Assembly (NCBI RefSeq): GCF_001597745.1 | Contig: NZ_LUHJ01000074.1 | Span: 61,220-108,871 of the forward strand | Direction of reading: 5' to 3' | Origin: Anabaena sp. 4-3 | GTDB lineage: Bacteria; Cyanobacteriota; Cyanobacteriia; Cyanobacteriales; Nostocaceae | Length of the DNA stretch: 47,652 bases | Part shown: positions 9,346-18,114 of the stretch, piece after piece | Position numbering within the stretch: the stretch's first letter is position 1 | Layout of the letters: every line of letters starts with the position of its first letter | Translations under genes and position numbers: made by a program | The notes under the pieces: model-generated | Databases searched by the model: none | Told to the model about the DNA's origin: nothing | The model's input: only the letters and a program-made list of their open reading frames with translations

Positions 9346-11025
9346 ACAATGGTAAAATTTGTATTCATAGCCGTCTACTGCTGGTAAAGATTGAGTTTCG
9401 GCTGTACATTCTTTAACGGCTTTGTCTACAGGCGCATGAAAATTTACCAGCCACAAATCAAACGGTTTTGGTAAGGCTTGTATAGTATTTGCTAGGGTAG
9501 TAGTTGCAGTCTGAACATCTTTGTCTTGATGTGCCAGCAAAAATAAAGAAGCGGGAGAGTCAATATCTTGTATTCTCAATTCCCTAGCTATTCCCATCAT
9601 CTCACCTATCTGTACGTGGGTGATTTGTGTTGTGGCAATGAGAACGGGAACTTGAGAGGTTTGTTGAATTAATTTCACGAACAGGTCAGGACGGTAGTAT
9701 TTTTGATAACCTAAATTGCAGATGACTGTAATTGCACTCACAAATCCCATCAACCAAATTAGCATCACGGCTTTTTTACCTTGATGACTGTGCCAAGTTA
9801 CAGCTAGACTAGCTCCCAGTAAAACAATTACAGCCGGAAAGTAAACGAAGTTATAACGCGCACCTCTGGTTAAGTCTATACCCAAAAAATAGGTAAAGAC
9901 AAAAAATAAAGCGATCGCACCCACAACTAACCCAGCCAACACCCGCGTCACAAACTGAGTATCTGGTTGTTGTAGTTGCACCTTCAACCCACGCACTAAA
10001 ATCGGTGCAGCCCATATCATAAATATCAGCATCACCAAGCCAGAAGCAATCACAATCACTAACTGATGTGCTTCCACGGGTAGCAAATACAGCATTGTCA
10101 CCCAAGCTGCAAACGCCTGAAAAATCGGACTTAACCAAGCCAAACCCTCACGGGGTTGCTGTATCCAGTCTGTTAAGTCTTCACCATAGCTATTTTGTAA
10201 GAAAATTGGTATCCAAACTATAGCAGCGACAAATGTACCGAACACTACAGCATAAATCCGTCGCCACGGAGGAGATAAAAAAACTTTAGGGTTAGTTTGG
10301 ATTTGTTGCCAAGCTAGCACTATCAACACTAAGGCTTCTGTGGCTAGGGTAAGAACAAAAAAGTAATGGGTAGCAATGCCCAAGGCGTTAATAATTACCC
10401 AGGTTAATGCTATGAAAATAGGTAGTTGGGTGTGCTGTTGGATGTGGCGAGTGGCAATGATGAAGCAAACGAAATTAGCAATTACCCACAAAATTGCTAA
10501 GGTGTAGTGACGGGCTTCCTGTGCCAAAAATATGGCGTAGGGTGACACAGCCATCATCGCCGCCGCTAAATGTCCGACTAAGCGCGAGCGAAATGTCATC
10601 CATCCTAAGACATAAATAGCGGGGATAGATGCAGCCCCGAAAATTGCCGCCAGCGATCGCGCCCCCCACAGAGAAACTAAACCCTGTTGTGCAGGAAATA
10701 ACCGCATCCACCAGTGAGCCAAAGCAAAGTAAATTGGAGGATGGTTGGTTTCATGACTGAGATTTTGCCAGACAGCCGGAATATTTGCCGTGGCTTGGGG
10801 TTGTAGTGGTTGTAATAAAATATCAGGTGCGATCGCTTGATCTAAAGGTACTCCTAAAAAACTATTCCCCAAGCTAAACACCAAGGTAGAAAATTCATCA
10901 GTCCAAGGAGGCTTGGCAGTTAAATTAGTTAAACGCAAGCCTAAACCGATGAGTAACCACATCAGCAACAATAAAGGATGAAACCAGCGAGATGAGATGG
11001 TAGAGTGCCAATTATACAAACGCAT
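9244..11025 (-). CDS. GT39/ArnT-like membrane glycosyltransferase
   Basis: Polytopic membrane protein of 593 residues. The first membrane helix is followed by a loop with WTDEF, whose Asp43-Glu44 match the catalytic acidic pair of the PMT/ArnT fold. A second loop motif is NHPPIYF (HPP). About ten more hydrophobic segments follow, then a soluble C-terminal part. Such enzymes move a sugar from a polyprenyl-phosphate donor to a protein or lipid on the outer face of the membrane. I start at the ATG at 11025, preceded by AAGGA at suitable spacing; an upstream TTG at 11058 would add 11 residues without such a site. Downstream of a GT2-GtrA gene on the same strand, 80 bp apart, which could supply the donor. 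The last 30 or so residues are encoded by intergenic repeats. Acceptor and sugar are unknown. Confidence 0.85.
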   Translation of the reverse strand: MRLYNWHSTISSRWFHPLLLLMWLLIGLGLRLTNLTAKPPWTDEFSTLVFSLGNSFLGVPLDQAIAPDILLQPLQPQATANIPAVWQNLSHETNHPPIYFALAHWWMRLFPAQQGLVSLWGARSLAAIFGAASIPAIYVLGWMTFRSRLVGHLAAAMMAVSPYAIFLAQEARHYTLAILWVIANFVCFIIATRHIQQHTQLPIFIALTWVIINALGIATHYFFVLTLATEALVLIVLAWQQIQTNPKVFLSPPWRRIYAVVFGTFVAAIVWIPIFLQNSYGEDLTDWIQQPREGLAWLSPIFQAFAAWVTMLYLLPVEAHQLVIVIASGLVMLIFMIWAAPILVRGLKVQLQQPDTQFVTRVLAGLVVGAIALFFVFTYFLGIDLTRGARYNFVYFPAVIVLLGASLAVTWHSHQGKKAVMLIWLMGFVSAITVICNLGYQKYYRPDLFVKLIQQTSQVPVLIATTQITHVQIGEMMGIARELRIQDIDSPASLFLLAHQDKDVQTATTTLANTIQALPKPFDLWLVNFHAPVDKAVKECTAETQSLPAVDGYEYKFYHCPVASLGDATRSSLPQRGKLQFKIQNSKFQIKDN

Positions 11026-11105
11026 TGATTCCTTGCAACAAGCCACGCACCAGAACAAGTCAATTTGTATATCTTAGACTGCCATTGACTATTTAAGTTC
11101 GCTGG

Positions 11106-12332
11106 TTATTTCACATCTGTAACTCGCCAGCTAAGTTTTAAGTTTACCCAGAAATTCCAGACGGTAGCGACTGCGATCGCAATCAGGTTAGCAATATAAC
11201 GGTTAGGCAGCAGGAAATTAAACACCAAATTCAACACCAGCACATTCAACATTAACCCAGCCAAGCAAATCACATTGAACTTCAAAAATCGCTTCAGGCG
11301 TTGATGCCATTGTCGCTGTCTCATAGAGACATCCGCAAATGTCCACGCATCATTCCACAAGAAGTTATTAAAAATAGCAATTTCCCCAGCCAAGATTTTA
11401 CTGCGAGTCAGAGGCCAAGCCAAGGTAGACGGGTCACTAAGTAAATACAGCACTGCCATATCCACAAATACCCCACTCAGCCCCACCAAGCCAAACCGCA
11501 AAAATCGACCAATAGGAAAACCTGCACCTTGATTAAATCGCCCCATACCACCAGTAGACAACCGCAATCTGATTAAATGGTGAATATATTCTACATATTG
11601 CTTCCAAGTAACTTTACTTTCTCCCTCTTGACGTTCACAGAATACATAACCCACTTCGCTAATACTATCAACATTGCCCCGTCCAATCACCTCTAGGAGA
11701 ATTTTGTAACCTACAGGATTAAGTGTTGCACCCACAATACTATTGCGTCGCACCATAAAATAACCACTCATAGGATCAGAAACTCTTCCCAACACTCCCG
11801 GTAAAATAATCAATCCTAATACCTGCGCGCCACGAGATAAGAACCGCCTCACCGCACTCCAACTACTCACACCACCGCCATCTACATGACGACTGGCTAC
11901 TGCTAAATCTGCCCCCTGTGCAATTTGAGCCAGCAATTGCGTCAATACTTCTGGTGGATGTTGCAAATCTCCATCAATTACCCCTAAGACACTCCCCCTC
12001 GCCACCTGCCAACCCCGAATGACTGCGGAAGACAGTCCCCGTTCTTGTTGTCGTCGCATCACCCGCAATTGTGGATATTCCTGAGTCAGCAAGTGCGCTA
12101 CTTGCCAAGTCAAATCAGGACTATCATCATCCACAACAATTAACTCATAGTCTTCTGGGATAACTTCATCCAGGGTTTGACTTAATATCCTGACAACATG
12201 TTCAATATTGTCCCGTTCTTTATAAGTGGGAATTACCAAAGAAAAATAGACATTATTGGTGGACGGTAAATCCGCAATCTGTAGCGGCCCAGTGGGAACT
12301 GTTAACAGTGTATCAGATGAGTTGACGTTCAT
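11106..12332 (-). CDS. Polyprenyl-phosphate glycosyltransferase (GT2, DPM1-like) with C-terminal GtrA domain
   Basis: A protein of 408 residues with two domains. Residues about 30-250 form a GT-A fold: VIPTYKERDNI at the start, VVDDDSPD and VIDGDLQHPP (nucleotide-sugar and metal site), then the RGAQVLG and SDPMSGYF stretches typical of dolichol-phosphate mannosyltransferase relatives. Residues about 270-405 contain four membrane helices with the GtrA/DPMS layout, ending in a VWNFWVNLKLSW stretch. The enzyme should make a polyprenyl-phosphate sugar at the inner face of the membrane, and the GtrA part may help flip it. It is the first gene of a two-gene minus-strand unit with the GT39-like enzyme, which needs exactly such a donor. 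ATG start; no strong Shine-Dalgarno sequence. Confidence 0.9.
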   Translation of the reverse strand: MNVNSSDTLLTVPTGPLQIADLPSTNNVYFSLVIPTYKERDNIEHVVRILSQTLDEVIPEDYELIVVDDDSPDLTWQVAHLLTQEYPQLRVMRRQQERGLSSAVIRGWQVARGSVLGVIDGDLQHPPEVLTQLLAQIAQGADLAVASRHVDGGGVSSWSAVRRFLSRGAQVLGLIILPGVLGRVSDPMSGYFMVRRNSIVGATLNPVGYKILLEVIGRGNVDSISEVGYVFCERQEGESKVTWKQYVEYIHHLIRLRLSTGGMGRFNQGAGFPIGRFLRFGLVGLSGVFVDMAVLYLLSDPSTLAWPLTRSKILAGEIAIFNNFLWNDAWTFADVSMRQRQWHQRLKRFLKFNVICLAGLMLNVLVLNLVFNFLLPNRYIANLIAIAVATVWNFWVNLKLSWRVTDVK

Positions 12333-12661
12333 AAAAGAAATTGTGATTGGCGAAATGAAGTATACGAGTATGCAGAAGCTAGTGATAACTTGGTAAAGAA
12401 TTCTACTAATAGGCAGATATTAGTTGGTTTCCATCTCATATATAGTCATCGCAATTATTCAAATTTTACCCTCAATTTTAACTGCTATATATCTAGTTAT
12501 TTTGTGCATCTAGTTGAACCAATCTCGCGAATTAACCTGATTTATATATTAAGTCTGGAATTAAGTTTATTAGGAGATATTTAGTGAATTTTTTGTCAAT
12601 CATTATCATGGTTTAAAAAAAATCTTTATTCATCGTTTTTTCAAATTGAGGTAATTATTAC
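12333..12661. other. AT-rich divergent intergenic region
   Basis: This 329-bp gap separates the divergent GT2-GtrA gene (minus) and second GT39-like gene (plus), so promoters for both must lie here. It is strongly AT-rich. I could not pick a convincing -35/-10 pair. A 64-codon frame at 12390-12584 has no recognisable content and is probably chance. Confidence 0.5.
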
Positions 12662-14293
12662 ATGAAAAAAATAATGTTTTTTTCCGGACAAGATACTTTG
12701 AGCAACGTCAAGATTTTAATTATCATCATTCTAGTATTAAGCTTTACCTTTAGGTTTATTAATCTTGATCAAAAATCATATTGGGATGATGAAGCTTTTA
12801 CAGCATTACGTATTTCTGGTTATACAGAATATGAAGTGGTTGAAAAAGTATCCAGTGTTGAGAGAGTTAGTGTCACAGATTTATCTCAATATCAAAGTCT
12901 TAATGCAGAAAAAAATTTAATTGATACCATTAGCTCTTTAGCGTTAGAAGAAGCTCAACATCCACCACTATATTATGTAATGGCTAGATTTTGGATGCAG
13001 TGGTTTGGTAACTCAATGGTATCAATTCGTGCTTTAGCTGCTGTAATTAGCTTACTAGCTTTACCTAGTATCTATTGGTTGTGTGTAGAGTTATTTGGTA
13101 GTTCTGGGATAGCATGGCTAGCTGTACAATTGTTAGCAATCTCACCCTTCCAGGTGCTATATGCTCAAGAAGCGAGAGAGTATAGTTTATGGATAGTGAC
13201 AATTTTGCTATCTAGTGCCTCACTGCTCAAAGCAATTCGCACTAATACAAAAATATCATGGGGAATCTATGCAGCTACTTTAGCCCTGAGTCTTTACACC
13301 TTTCCTTCCTCTGTCATTGTTGCCGTAGCACATGGGGTTTATATCATCGCCATAGAAGGTTTTCGATTAACTCAGAAACTAATTACCTATATTTTGGCAT
13401 CACTCGCTGGGTTACTAGCTTTTTCTCCTTGGTTATTGGTGATTATTACAAATTTATATCATCTTAAAAAGATAGTTGCGGGGCAAGGTGGTATGCCTAT
13501 TTTGTCTTTGATGAAAACCTGGGCATTTAACCTCAGCCGGATGTTTATCGATACCAATCACGAAAGGGCTGTCATCAATTTTGGTTTTGAAAATAACTTG
13601 ACTTATTTAATTCAGGTAAGTTTGGTAGGACTAATAGTAGTATTGGTAGGATATTCTATCTATTATCTGTGTCGTCACTCATCTAAAAAAGCATGGTTAT
13701 TTATTTTATCATTAATTTTAGTGACTTCACTACCTATCATGTTAAAAGATTTAATCTATGCGTCAACAAAATCAATTATTCCCCGCTATTTAATTCCTGG
13801 CTATTTGGGAATTCAAATATCTGTAGCTTACCTGCTAGCAAATAAAATTAGCTCAACTGCTTCTCAACAAAAATTTGGAAAAATTATGATGTGTGCGCTA
13901 TTTTCCGGCGCAATCTTTTCCTGTGTGATGATAACGCAAGCCAATGACTGGTGGACTAAGAGTCATAGTGATACAAATCTCCAAGCTGCTAAATTAATTA
14001 ATCAGGTTGAACGACCGCTTTTGATCAGTGATGGTAGCATGGGGAGAATATTAGGTTTGAGCCATCAGCTAAACTCACAAGTTCAGTTACAACTAAAACC
14101 TTACTGTCACACCTGTCGTGTGCTTCCCCCGTCTGTTGTCAAGCAAGATATTTTCAAAATTCCTGATGAATTCGATGTATTTTTATTTGCTCCTTCTGTT
14201 GAGTTAAAAAAGGCTATGGAGCAAAATAGCAATTATCAACTTCAGCCTTTAAGTATAGACCTGTGGCGCATAAATAAAGCAAGTAATCAATAA
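12662..14293 (+). CDS. Second GT39-like membrane glycosyltransferase
   Basis: Polytopic membrane protein of 543 residues, related in layout to the minus-strand GT39-like protein 1.6 kb away. The first helix (about residues 14-34) is followed by SYWDDEAFT with Asp43-Glu44, the acidic pair at the same residue numbers as in the other protein. QHPPLYYVMARFW supplies the HPP motif, and the YAQEAREYSLW stretch is the counterpart of LAQEARHYTL there. About ten hydrophobic segments precede a soluble tail. Start chosen at ATG with GAGGT upstream. Base composition is more AT-rich than its neighbours, which may point to separate acquisition. The expected reaction is transfer from a polyprenyl-phosphate sugar; acceptor unknown. 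Confidence 0.82.
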   Translation: MKKIMFFSGQDTLSNVKILIIIILVLSFTFRFINLDQKSYWDDEAFTALRISGYTEYEVVEKVSSVERVSVTDLSQYQSLNAEKNLIDTISSLALEEAQHPPLYYVMARFWMQWFGNSMVSIRALAAVISLLALPSIYWLCVELFGSSGIAWLAVQLLAISPFQVLYAQEAREYSLWIVTILLSSASLLKAIRTNTKISWGIYAATLALSLYTFPSSVIVAVAHGVYIIAIEGFRLTQKLITYILASLAGLLAFSPWLLVIITNLYHLKKIVAGQGGMPILSLMKTWAFNLSRMFIDTNHERAVINFGFENNLTYLIQVSLVGLIVVLVGYSIYYLCRHSSKKAWLFILSLILVTSLPIMLKDLIYASTKSIIPRYLIPGYLGIQISVAYLLANKISSTASQQKFGKIMMCALFSGAIFSCVMITQANDWWTKSHSDTNLQAAKLINQVERPLLISDGSMGRILGLSHQLNSQVQLQLKPYCHTCRVLPPSVVKQDIFKIPDEFDVFLFAPSVELKKAMEQNSNYQLQPLSIDLWRINKASNQ

Positions 14294-14573
14294 TAAAGGT
14301 TTCTAGATGCAGGATTAAGTCATATTTTGCACCATTATCAAGCAGCTTAACATGGGAATTGTCAACAACATACAACTCAGAATTTTGGCAAATCTCAAGT
14401 AATACCGACCCAACAAAAATTATTAAGCTGTGTTAGTTAAATCTGTTGTTATAATTGAATAAATGATTATGGGATAGATACCCGACTTCTTTGAGAAGTC
14501 GGGTGTCTGAGCATGACCTTTTTTAACCTGAGCTAATTAACACAAATTTTGTTGTTAAATGTTTTAAGGTACT
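14294..14573. other. Intergenic region with dispersed hairpin upstream of cofH
   Basis: About 280 bp. Its only clear structure is the dispersed hairpin at 14476-14508. A TATAAT box sits near 14450, but I see no matching -35 hexamer at usual spacing. AAGGT lies 4-5 nt before the cofH GTG. Confidence 0.5.
14476..14508 (+). terminator. Second copy of the dispersed hairpin, followed by T-run
   Basis: Arms match the hairpin at 9184-9216 except for one base, which leaves a wobble pair. Flanking bases (AATGAT...ATG before; ATGAC and six T after) are also shared, giving a repeat of about 65 bp. Its position after the second GT39-like gene fits a terminator that also serves as a dispersed repeat. Confidence 0.6.
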
Positions 14574-15707
14574 GTGAACCATAAAACTATTGATGCTATT
14601 CTTGATCGCGCTGTCTTAGGGTGCGATTTATCCCCCAGTGAGGGAGTGCAGCTACTAACCCAAACTGAACCAGAAGCGATCGCCTCCATCCTCGCCACAG
14701 CTGACAAACTGCGTCAGCAGCAAGCCGGGGAGACAGTGACTTATATAATTAACCGCAATATTAATTTTACTAACATTTGTGAGCAGCATTGTAGTTTTTG
14801 TGCATTCCGGCGAGATGATGGTGACGCTGGTGCTTACTGGTTAGACTGGGCGCAAATTCTGGAAAAAACCCAAGATGCTGTACAGCGTGGGGCGACAGAA
14901 ATCTGTATGCAGGGAGGATTAAACCCGCAAGCGCAAATTAACGGCAAATCTTTGTCTTACTACCTGAAGTTAGTAGAAACCATCAAGCAGGAGTTTCCGC
15001 AAATTCATCTCCACGCCTTTTCTCCCCAAGAGGTGCAATTTATTGCTAGGGTGGACGGCTTGAGCTATGCTGATGTGATTCAGGCTTTAGGTGATGCTGG
15101 TGTGGGTTCTATGCCAGGAACAGCAGCAGAAGTATTAGATGATCAAGTGCGGCGTGTGTTGTGTCCAGAAAAGATTAACACGGCTACCTGGTTAGAAATT
15201 GTCAGTACAGCCCATAAACTGGGTTTACCTACCACCAGCACCATGCTATCGGGACATATTGAAACCCCAGTGCAACAAATTGAGCATTTAGAAAAATTGC
15301 GATCGCTGCAACAAACTGCGATTAATCAAGGATACCCAGCCCGGATTACAGAATTTATTCTCTTACCTTTTGTCGGGCAGGAAGCACCAAAATCTTTACG
15401 CCGTCGTGTCGGACGAGATCAACCAGTATTGGCAGATGCTTTACTATTAGGAGCAGTAGCCCGGATTTATTTGGGTAATTGGATTTCTAACCATCAACCG
15501 AGTTGGGTAAAACTGGGACTAGCTGGGGCAACAGCAGCCTTGCAATCCGGTTGCAACGATATTGGCGGCACATTAATGGAAGAACATATTACCACAATGG
15601 CCGGTGCTATTGGTGGTACTTGTATGGATGTTAACACCTTGGAAAATGCGATCGCTGCCATAGGTAGACCATTTCAACAACGAGACACTCTTTATGGCAG
15701 GGTGTAG
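14574..15707 (+). CDS. cofH: FO synthase subunit 2 (CofH), radical SAM enzyme
   Basis: CofH joins a tyrosine-derived radical to 5-amino-6-ribitylaminouracil, the first step toward the deazaflavin FO (8-HDF), used in cyanobacteria as the antenna chromophore of photolyase. The 377-residue length is normal. The radical SAM cluster motif is CEQHCSFC, with Cys69, Cys73 and Cys76, right after a beta strand. Other family stretches are [18 protein letters not shown] and [13 protein letters not shown]. The start is GTG with AAGGT a few bases upstream. The partner CofG is not in the window, as is common in cyanobacteria where the two are separate genes. The gene ends just before a dispersed palindrome. 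Confidence 0.95.
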   Translation: MNHKTIDAILDRAVLGCDLSPSEGVQLLTQTEPEAIASILATADKLRQQQAGETVTYIINRNINFTNICEQHCSFCAFRRDDGDAGAYWLDWAQILEKTQDAVQRGATEICMQGGLNPQAQINGKSLSYYLKLVETIKQEFPQIHLHAFSPQEVQFIARVDGLSYADVIQALGDAGVGSMPGTAAEVLDDQVRRVLCPEKINTATWLEIVSTAHKLGLPTTSTMLSGHIETPVQQIEHLEKLRSLQQTAINQGYPARITEFILLPFVGQEAPKSLRRRVGRDQPVLADALLLGAVARIYLGNWISNHQPSWVKLGLAGATAALQSGCNDIGGTLMEEHITTMAGAIGGTCMDVNTLENAIAAIGRPFQQRDTLYGRV

Positions 15708-15752
15708 GAGGCAGGAGGTGAGCCACTGCGGTGGACGGCTAATATTGACTTG

Positions 15753-15778
15753 TAGAGACGTTGCATGCAACGTCTCTA
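15753..15778. repeat. Perfect 26-bp palindrome, copy 1
   Basis: Each half is TAGAGACGTTGCA and its reverse complement, joined without a loop around TGCATGCA. An identical copy is at 47299-47324. It lies 46 bp after cofH and 120 bp before psb27. It could form a hairpin in RNA from either strand. Confidence 0.85.
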
Positions 15779-15784
15779 AAAATA

Positions 15785-15822
15785 TCCAGTCCCTTCCAGT
15801 CCCCAATCCCCAATCCCCACTC
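15785..15822. repeat. CCCCAAT short tandem repeat
   Basis: A pyrimidine-rich run with repeated CCCCAATCCCCAATCCCC units, the same family as the C-rich tract before recF (35788-35834). Such short tandem repeats are common between genes in Nostoc-type genomes. Confidence 0.6.
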
Positions 15823-15897
15823 AACACTCTCTTGCTCCTTAAGCTACCAATCCAAGATAGGATGGACGTTGATTTACATAGATTTTACATATTGCTT

Positions 15898-16293
15898 ATG
15901 AATCGCTATTGGTCGCGTCTGCTTGCCCTAATTTTGGTTGTGGTGATTGGCTTAGTGGGCTGTGGTAGTCGAGATAGTTTGACAGGGGATTACCGTCAAG
16001 ATACTTTGGCTGTAGTCAGTATCTTGAGAAAAGCCATAGAATTACCCCAAGATTCACCAGACAGAGCCGTAATTCAAGCAGAAGCCCGGCAAAAAATTAA
16101 TGACTTTTCTGCTCGTTACCAACGGGCTAACTCTGTATCTGGACTTAGCTCCTTTACCACCATGCGAACCGCGCTTAACTCCCTAGCCGGACACTATAGT
16201 TCTTACCCCAATCGCCCCGTACCCGAAAAACTCAAGAATCGCTTAGAACTAGAGTTTGATCAGGTAGAAGCCGCACTCAGACGAGGTGGTTAA
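15898..16293 (+). CDS. psb27: Photosystem II assembly lipoprotein Psb27
   Basis: Psb27 binds the lumenal face of CP43 during photosystem II assembly and repair, before the Mn cluster is installed. The 131-residue product begins with a basic MNRYWSR segment and a hydrophobic helix ending in the lipobox LVGC (Cys22), so it should be a lipoprotein. The mature part has the family signatures LTGDYRQDTLAVV, INDFSARY, SGLSSFTTMRTALNSLAGHY and SSYPNRPVPEKLK. The ATG at 15898 is chosen because it gives a normal signal peptide. The frame stays open through the upstream repeats, and an ATG at 15862 would add 12 residues. No clear Shine-Dalgarno sequence at either. Confidence 0.93.
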   Translation: MNRYWSRLLALILVVVIGLVGCGSRDSLTGDYRQDTLAVVSILRKAIELPQDSPDRAVIQAEARQKINDFSARYQRANSVSGLSSFTTMRTALNSLAGHYSSYPNRPVPEKLKNRLELEFDQVEAALRRGG

Positions 16294-16309
16294 ACAGTTA
16301 ATTCACCCT

Positions 16310-16339
16310 CCCCTGACTGTAAAAATATCAAGTCGGGGG
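16310..16339 (+). terminator. Hairpin after psb27
   Basis: Arms CCCCTGACT and AGTCGGGGG pair over 9 bp with one wobble around a 12-nt A-rich loop. A short T-run (GTGTGCTTTT) follows. It starts 17 bases after the psb27 stop. Confidence 0.5.
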
Positions 16340-16568
16340 TGTGCTTTTGAGCATCAGGTGGCAAAGCTAACAAATATCCCCTTAGTGGGATGTTATGTCT
16401 GAAGCAAGTCTAATAAAACTTTAATAACTTTACTGACATAAGTCGGTTGAAGGAGTTCTGTACAAGCAGACTTCAAAACCTCTGTTTTTGGAATACAAAC
16501 AATTGATACACATTCCACAATTAAGGGGAATGGGTGTAAATTGTTGCGTTATTCTATTTTTTATTGAT

Positions 16569-18068
16569 ATGTCTAACCTGCCTTTGAACCGTTGCAGAGT
16601 GAAATTATTTTATCAAAGCCTATTCGCCGCTATCTTCAGCAGCAGTATATTGCTTCCTTACCTGAGCAGTCAACCAGCCCAGGCACAGGTAACGCAGTAT
16701 TGCCAATTATCACCATCAGCCGTCAAAACAAAAGAAAATTTACGTTTATCTGCGCTAAAGGGCAATAAAAATGCTCAAACACGTTATCAAAAATTAATCA
16801 AACAACACGCTCAAGAAGTACAGCAGTGTCGTAAACGCACCTGGCCAAATATCCAAGCTGTTTGGATACGTCTATATCCCTGTGATATGAAACCAGGGGC
16901 GTTAGAGCAGATTATGGATCGGATTGTCAACGATGGTTATAACCAAGTTTATGTAGAAGCATTCTATGATGGGCGTGTATTATTACCCGCAGCAGCTAAC
17001 CCCACAGTCTGGCCTTCAGTAATTCGCAATCCCGGCGCGGAAAAGGTTGATTTATTGGCTAAAGCAATTCAAACAGGCAGGGAAAGAGGGTTAAAAGTTT
17101 ATGCTTGGCTATATACCGCTAATTTTGGCTATAGCTATGCCCTGCGACCAGACAGAGAAGGTGCGATCGCCCGTAACGGTCAGGGTCAAACTAGCTTATA
17201 TGTTGTCAATGAAGGCAGACAAGTATTTATCGATCCCTACAACGAACAAGCTAAACGCGACTACCACCGCATGGTACAGGAAATCTTACGCCGTCGCCCC
17301 GATGGGGTATTATTTGACTATGTTCGTTATCCCCGTCAAGCTGGTAGTGATTCCATCGCTACCAAAGTCACAGATTTATGGTTATTTACTCAAGCTACTC
17401 AACAAGCTTTATTTCGCCGCGCTCAAAATAACCAAGGACTAGAATTAATTCGCCGTTTTTTAACGAAAGGATACGTCACCGCCGGAGATATCACAGAAGT
17501 TGATCAACTCTATCCTCAAGACAATGAACCTTTATGGCAAGGTAAAATACCCACAAAAGATAAATCCCTACTCTCACCCAATGAAAGACAACCACTACTA
17601 CAAACACAACTGTGGTTGTTAGCTGTTGCCCATGCCATGCAAGGGATTGTAGATTTTGTCAACTTAGCCACACACCCAGCTAAACAACTAGGTATTCCCT
17701 CTGGTGTGGTATTTTTCCCCGAAGGTAATCAAACCGTGGGACAAGGCTATGATTCGCGTTTGCAACCTTGGGATCAGTTTCCTAGTTCCTCACAGTGGCA
17801 TCCCATGTCTTATGCTGCTTGTGGTCATGTTACCTGTATTGTGGAGCAAGTGCAACGAGTTTTAAGTTTAGCCCAGCCAGGTACACAAATAATTCCGGCT
17901 TTAGCTGGTAAGTGGGGGGGTGCGGTAAGTAATCGTCCCTCATTAGAAGCACAAATGCAAGCATTACGGAAATTTGCGCCTCAACTCAAAGGTGTGAGCC
18001 ATTTTGCTTATTCTTGGCAGTATCCTCAGCATGATAGCGATCGCAAAGCTTGCCGTCACTACAATTAA
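16569..18068 (+). CDS. Exported GHL10-type (family 10-like) glycoside hydrolase-like protein
   Basis: A 499-residue protein with an N-terminal basic segment, a hydrophobic helix and SSQPAQAQ as a likely signal peptidase site, so it is probably exported. The core starts at IQAVWIRLYPCD and shows YNQVYVEAFYDGRVLLP, RGLKVYAWLYTANFGYSYALRPD, FIDPYNEQAKRDYHRMV and RPDGVLFDYVRYPRQ. These match the TIM-barrel GHL10 (DUF187-like) proteins; the carboxylates near FDYVRYPR are plausible active-site residues. Substrate unknown, perhaps a cell-wall or extracellular polysaccharide. The start at 16569 gives a classic signal peptide. An ATG at 16530 with AAGGGGA nearby, or a TTG at 16488, would lengthen it. 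Confidence 0.8.
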   Translation: MSNLPLNRCRVKLFYQSLFAAIFSSSILLPYLSSQPAQAQVTQYCQLSPSAVKTKENLRLSALKGNKNAQTRYQKLIKQHAQEVQQCRKRTWPNIQAVWIRLYPCDMKPGALEQIMDRIVNDGYNQVYVEAFYDGRVLLPAAANPTVWPSVIRNPGAEKVDLLAKAIQTGRERGLKVYAWLYTANFGYSYALRPDREGAIARNGQGQTSLYVVNEGRQVFIDPYNEQAKRDYHRMVQEILRRRPDGVLFDYVRYPRQAGSDSIATKVTDLWLFTQATQQALFRRAQNNQGLELIRRFLTKGYVTAGDITEVDQLYPQDNEPLWQGKIPTKDKSLLSPNERQPLLQTQLWLLAVAHAMQGIVDFVNLATHPAKQLGIPSGVVFFPEGNQTVGQGYDSRLQPWDQFPSSSQWHPMSYAACGHVTCIVEQVQRVLSLAQPGTQIIPALAGKWGGAVSNRPSLEAQMQALRKFAPQLKGVSHFAYSWQYPQHDSDRKACRHYN

Positions 18069-18114
18069 CTATTTTTAATATTACTGGACGCTCCCACCCA
18101 AGCAGCCAAATTCT

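Noticed and set aside
12390-12584. 64-codon reading frame upstream of the second GT39-like gene
   Set aside because: No ribosome site, no recognisable motif, very AT-rich sequence; it fits chance in a promoter region.
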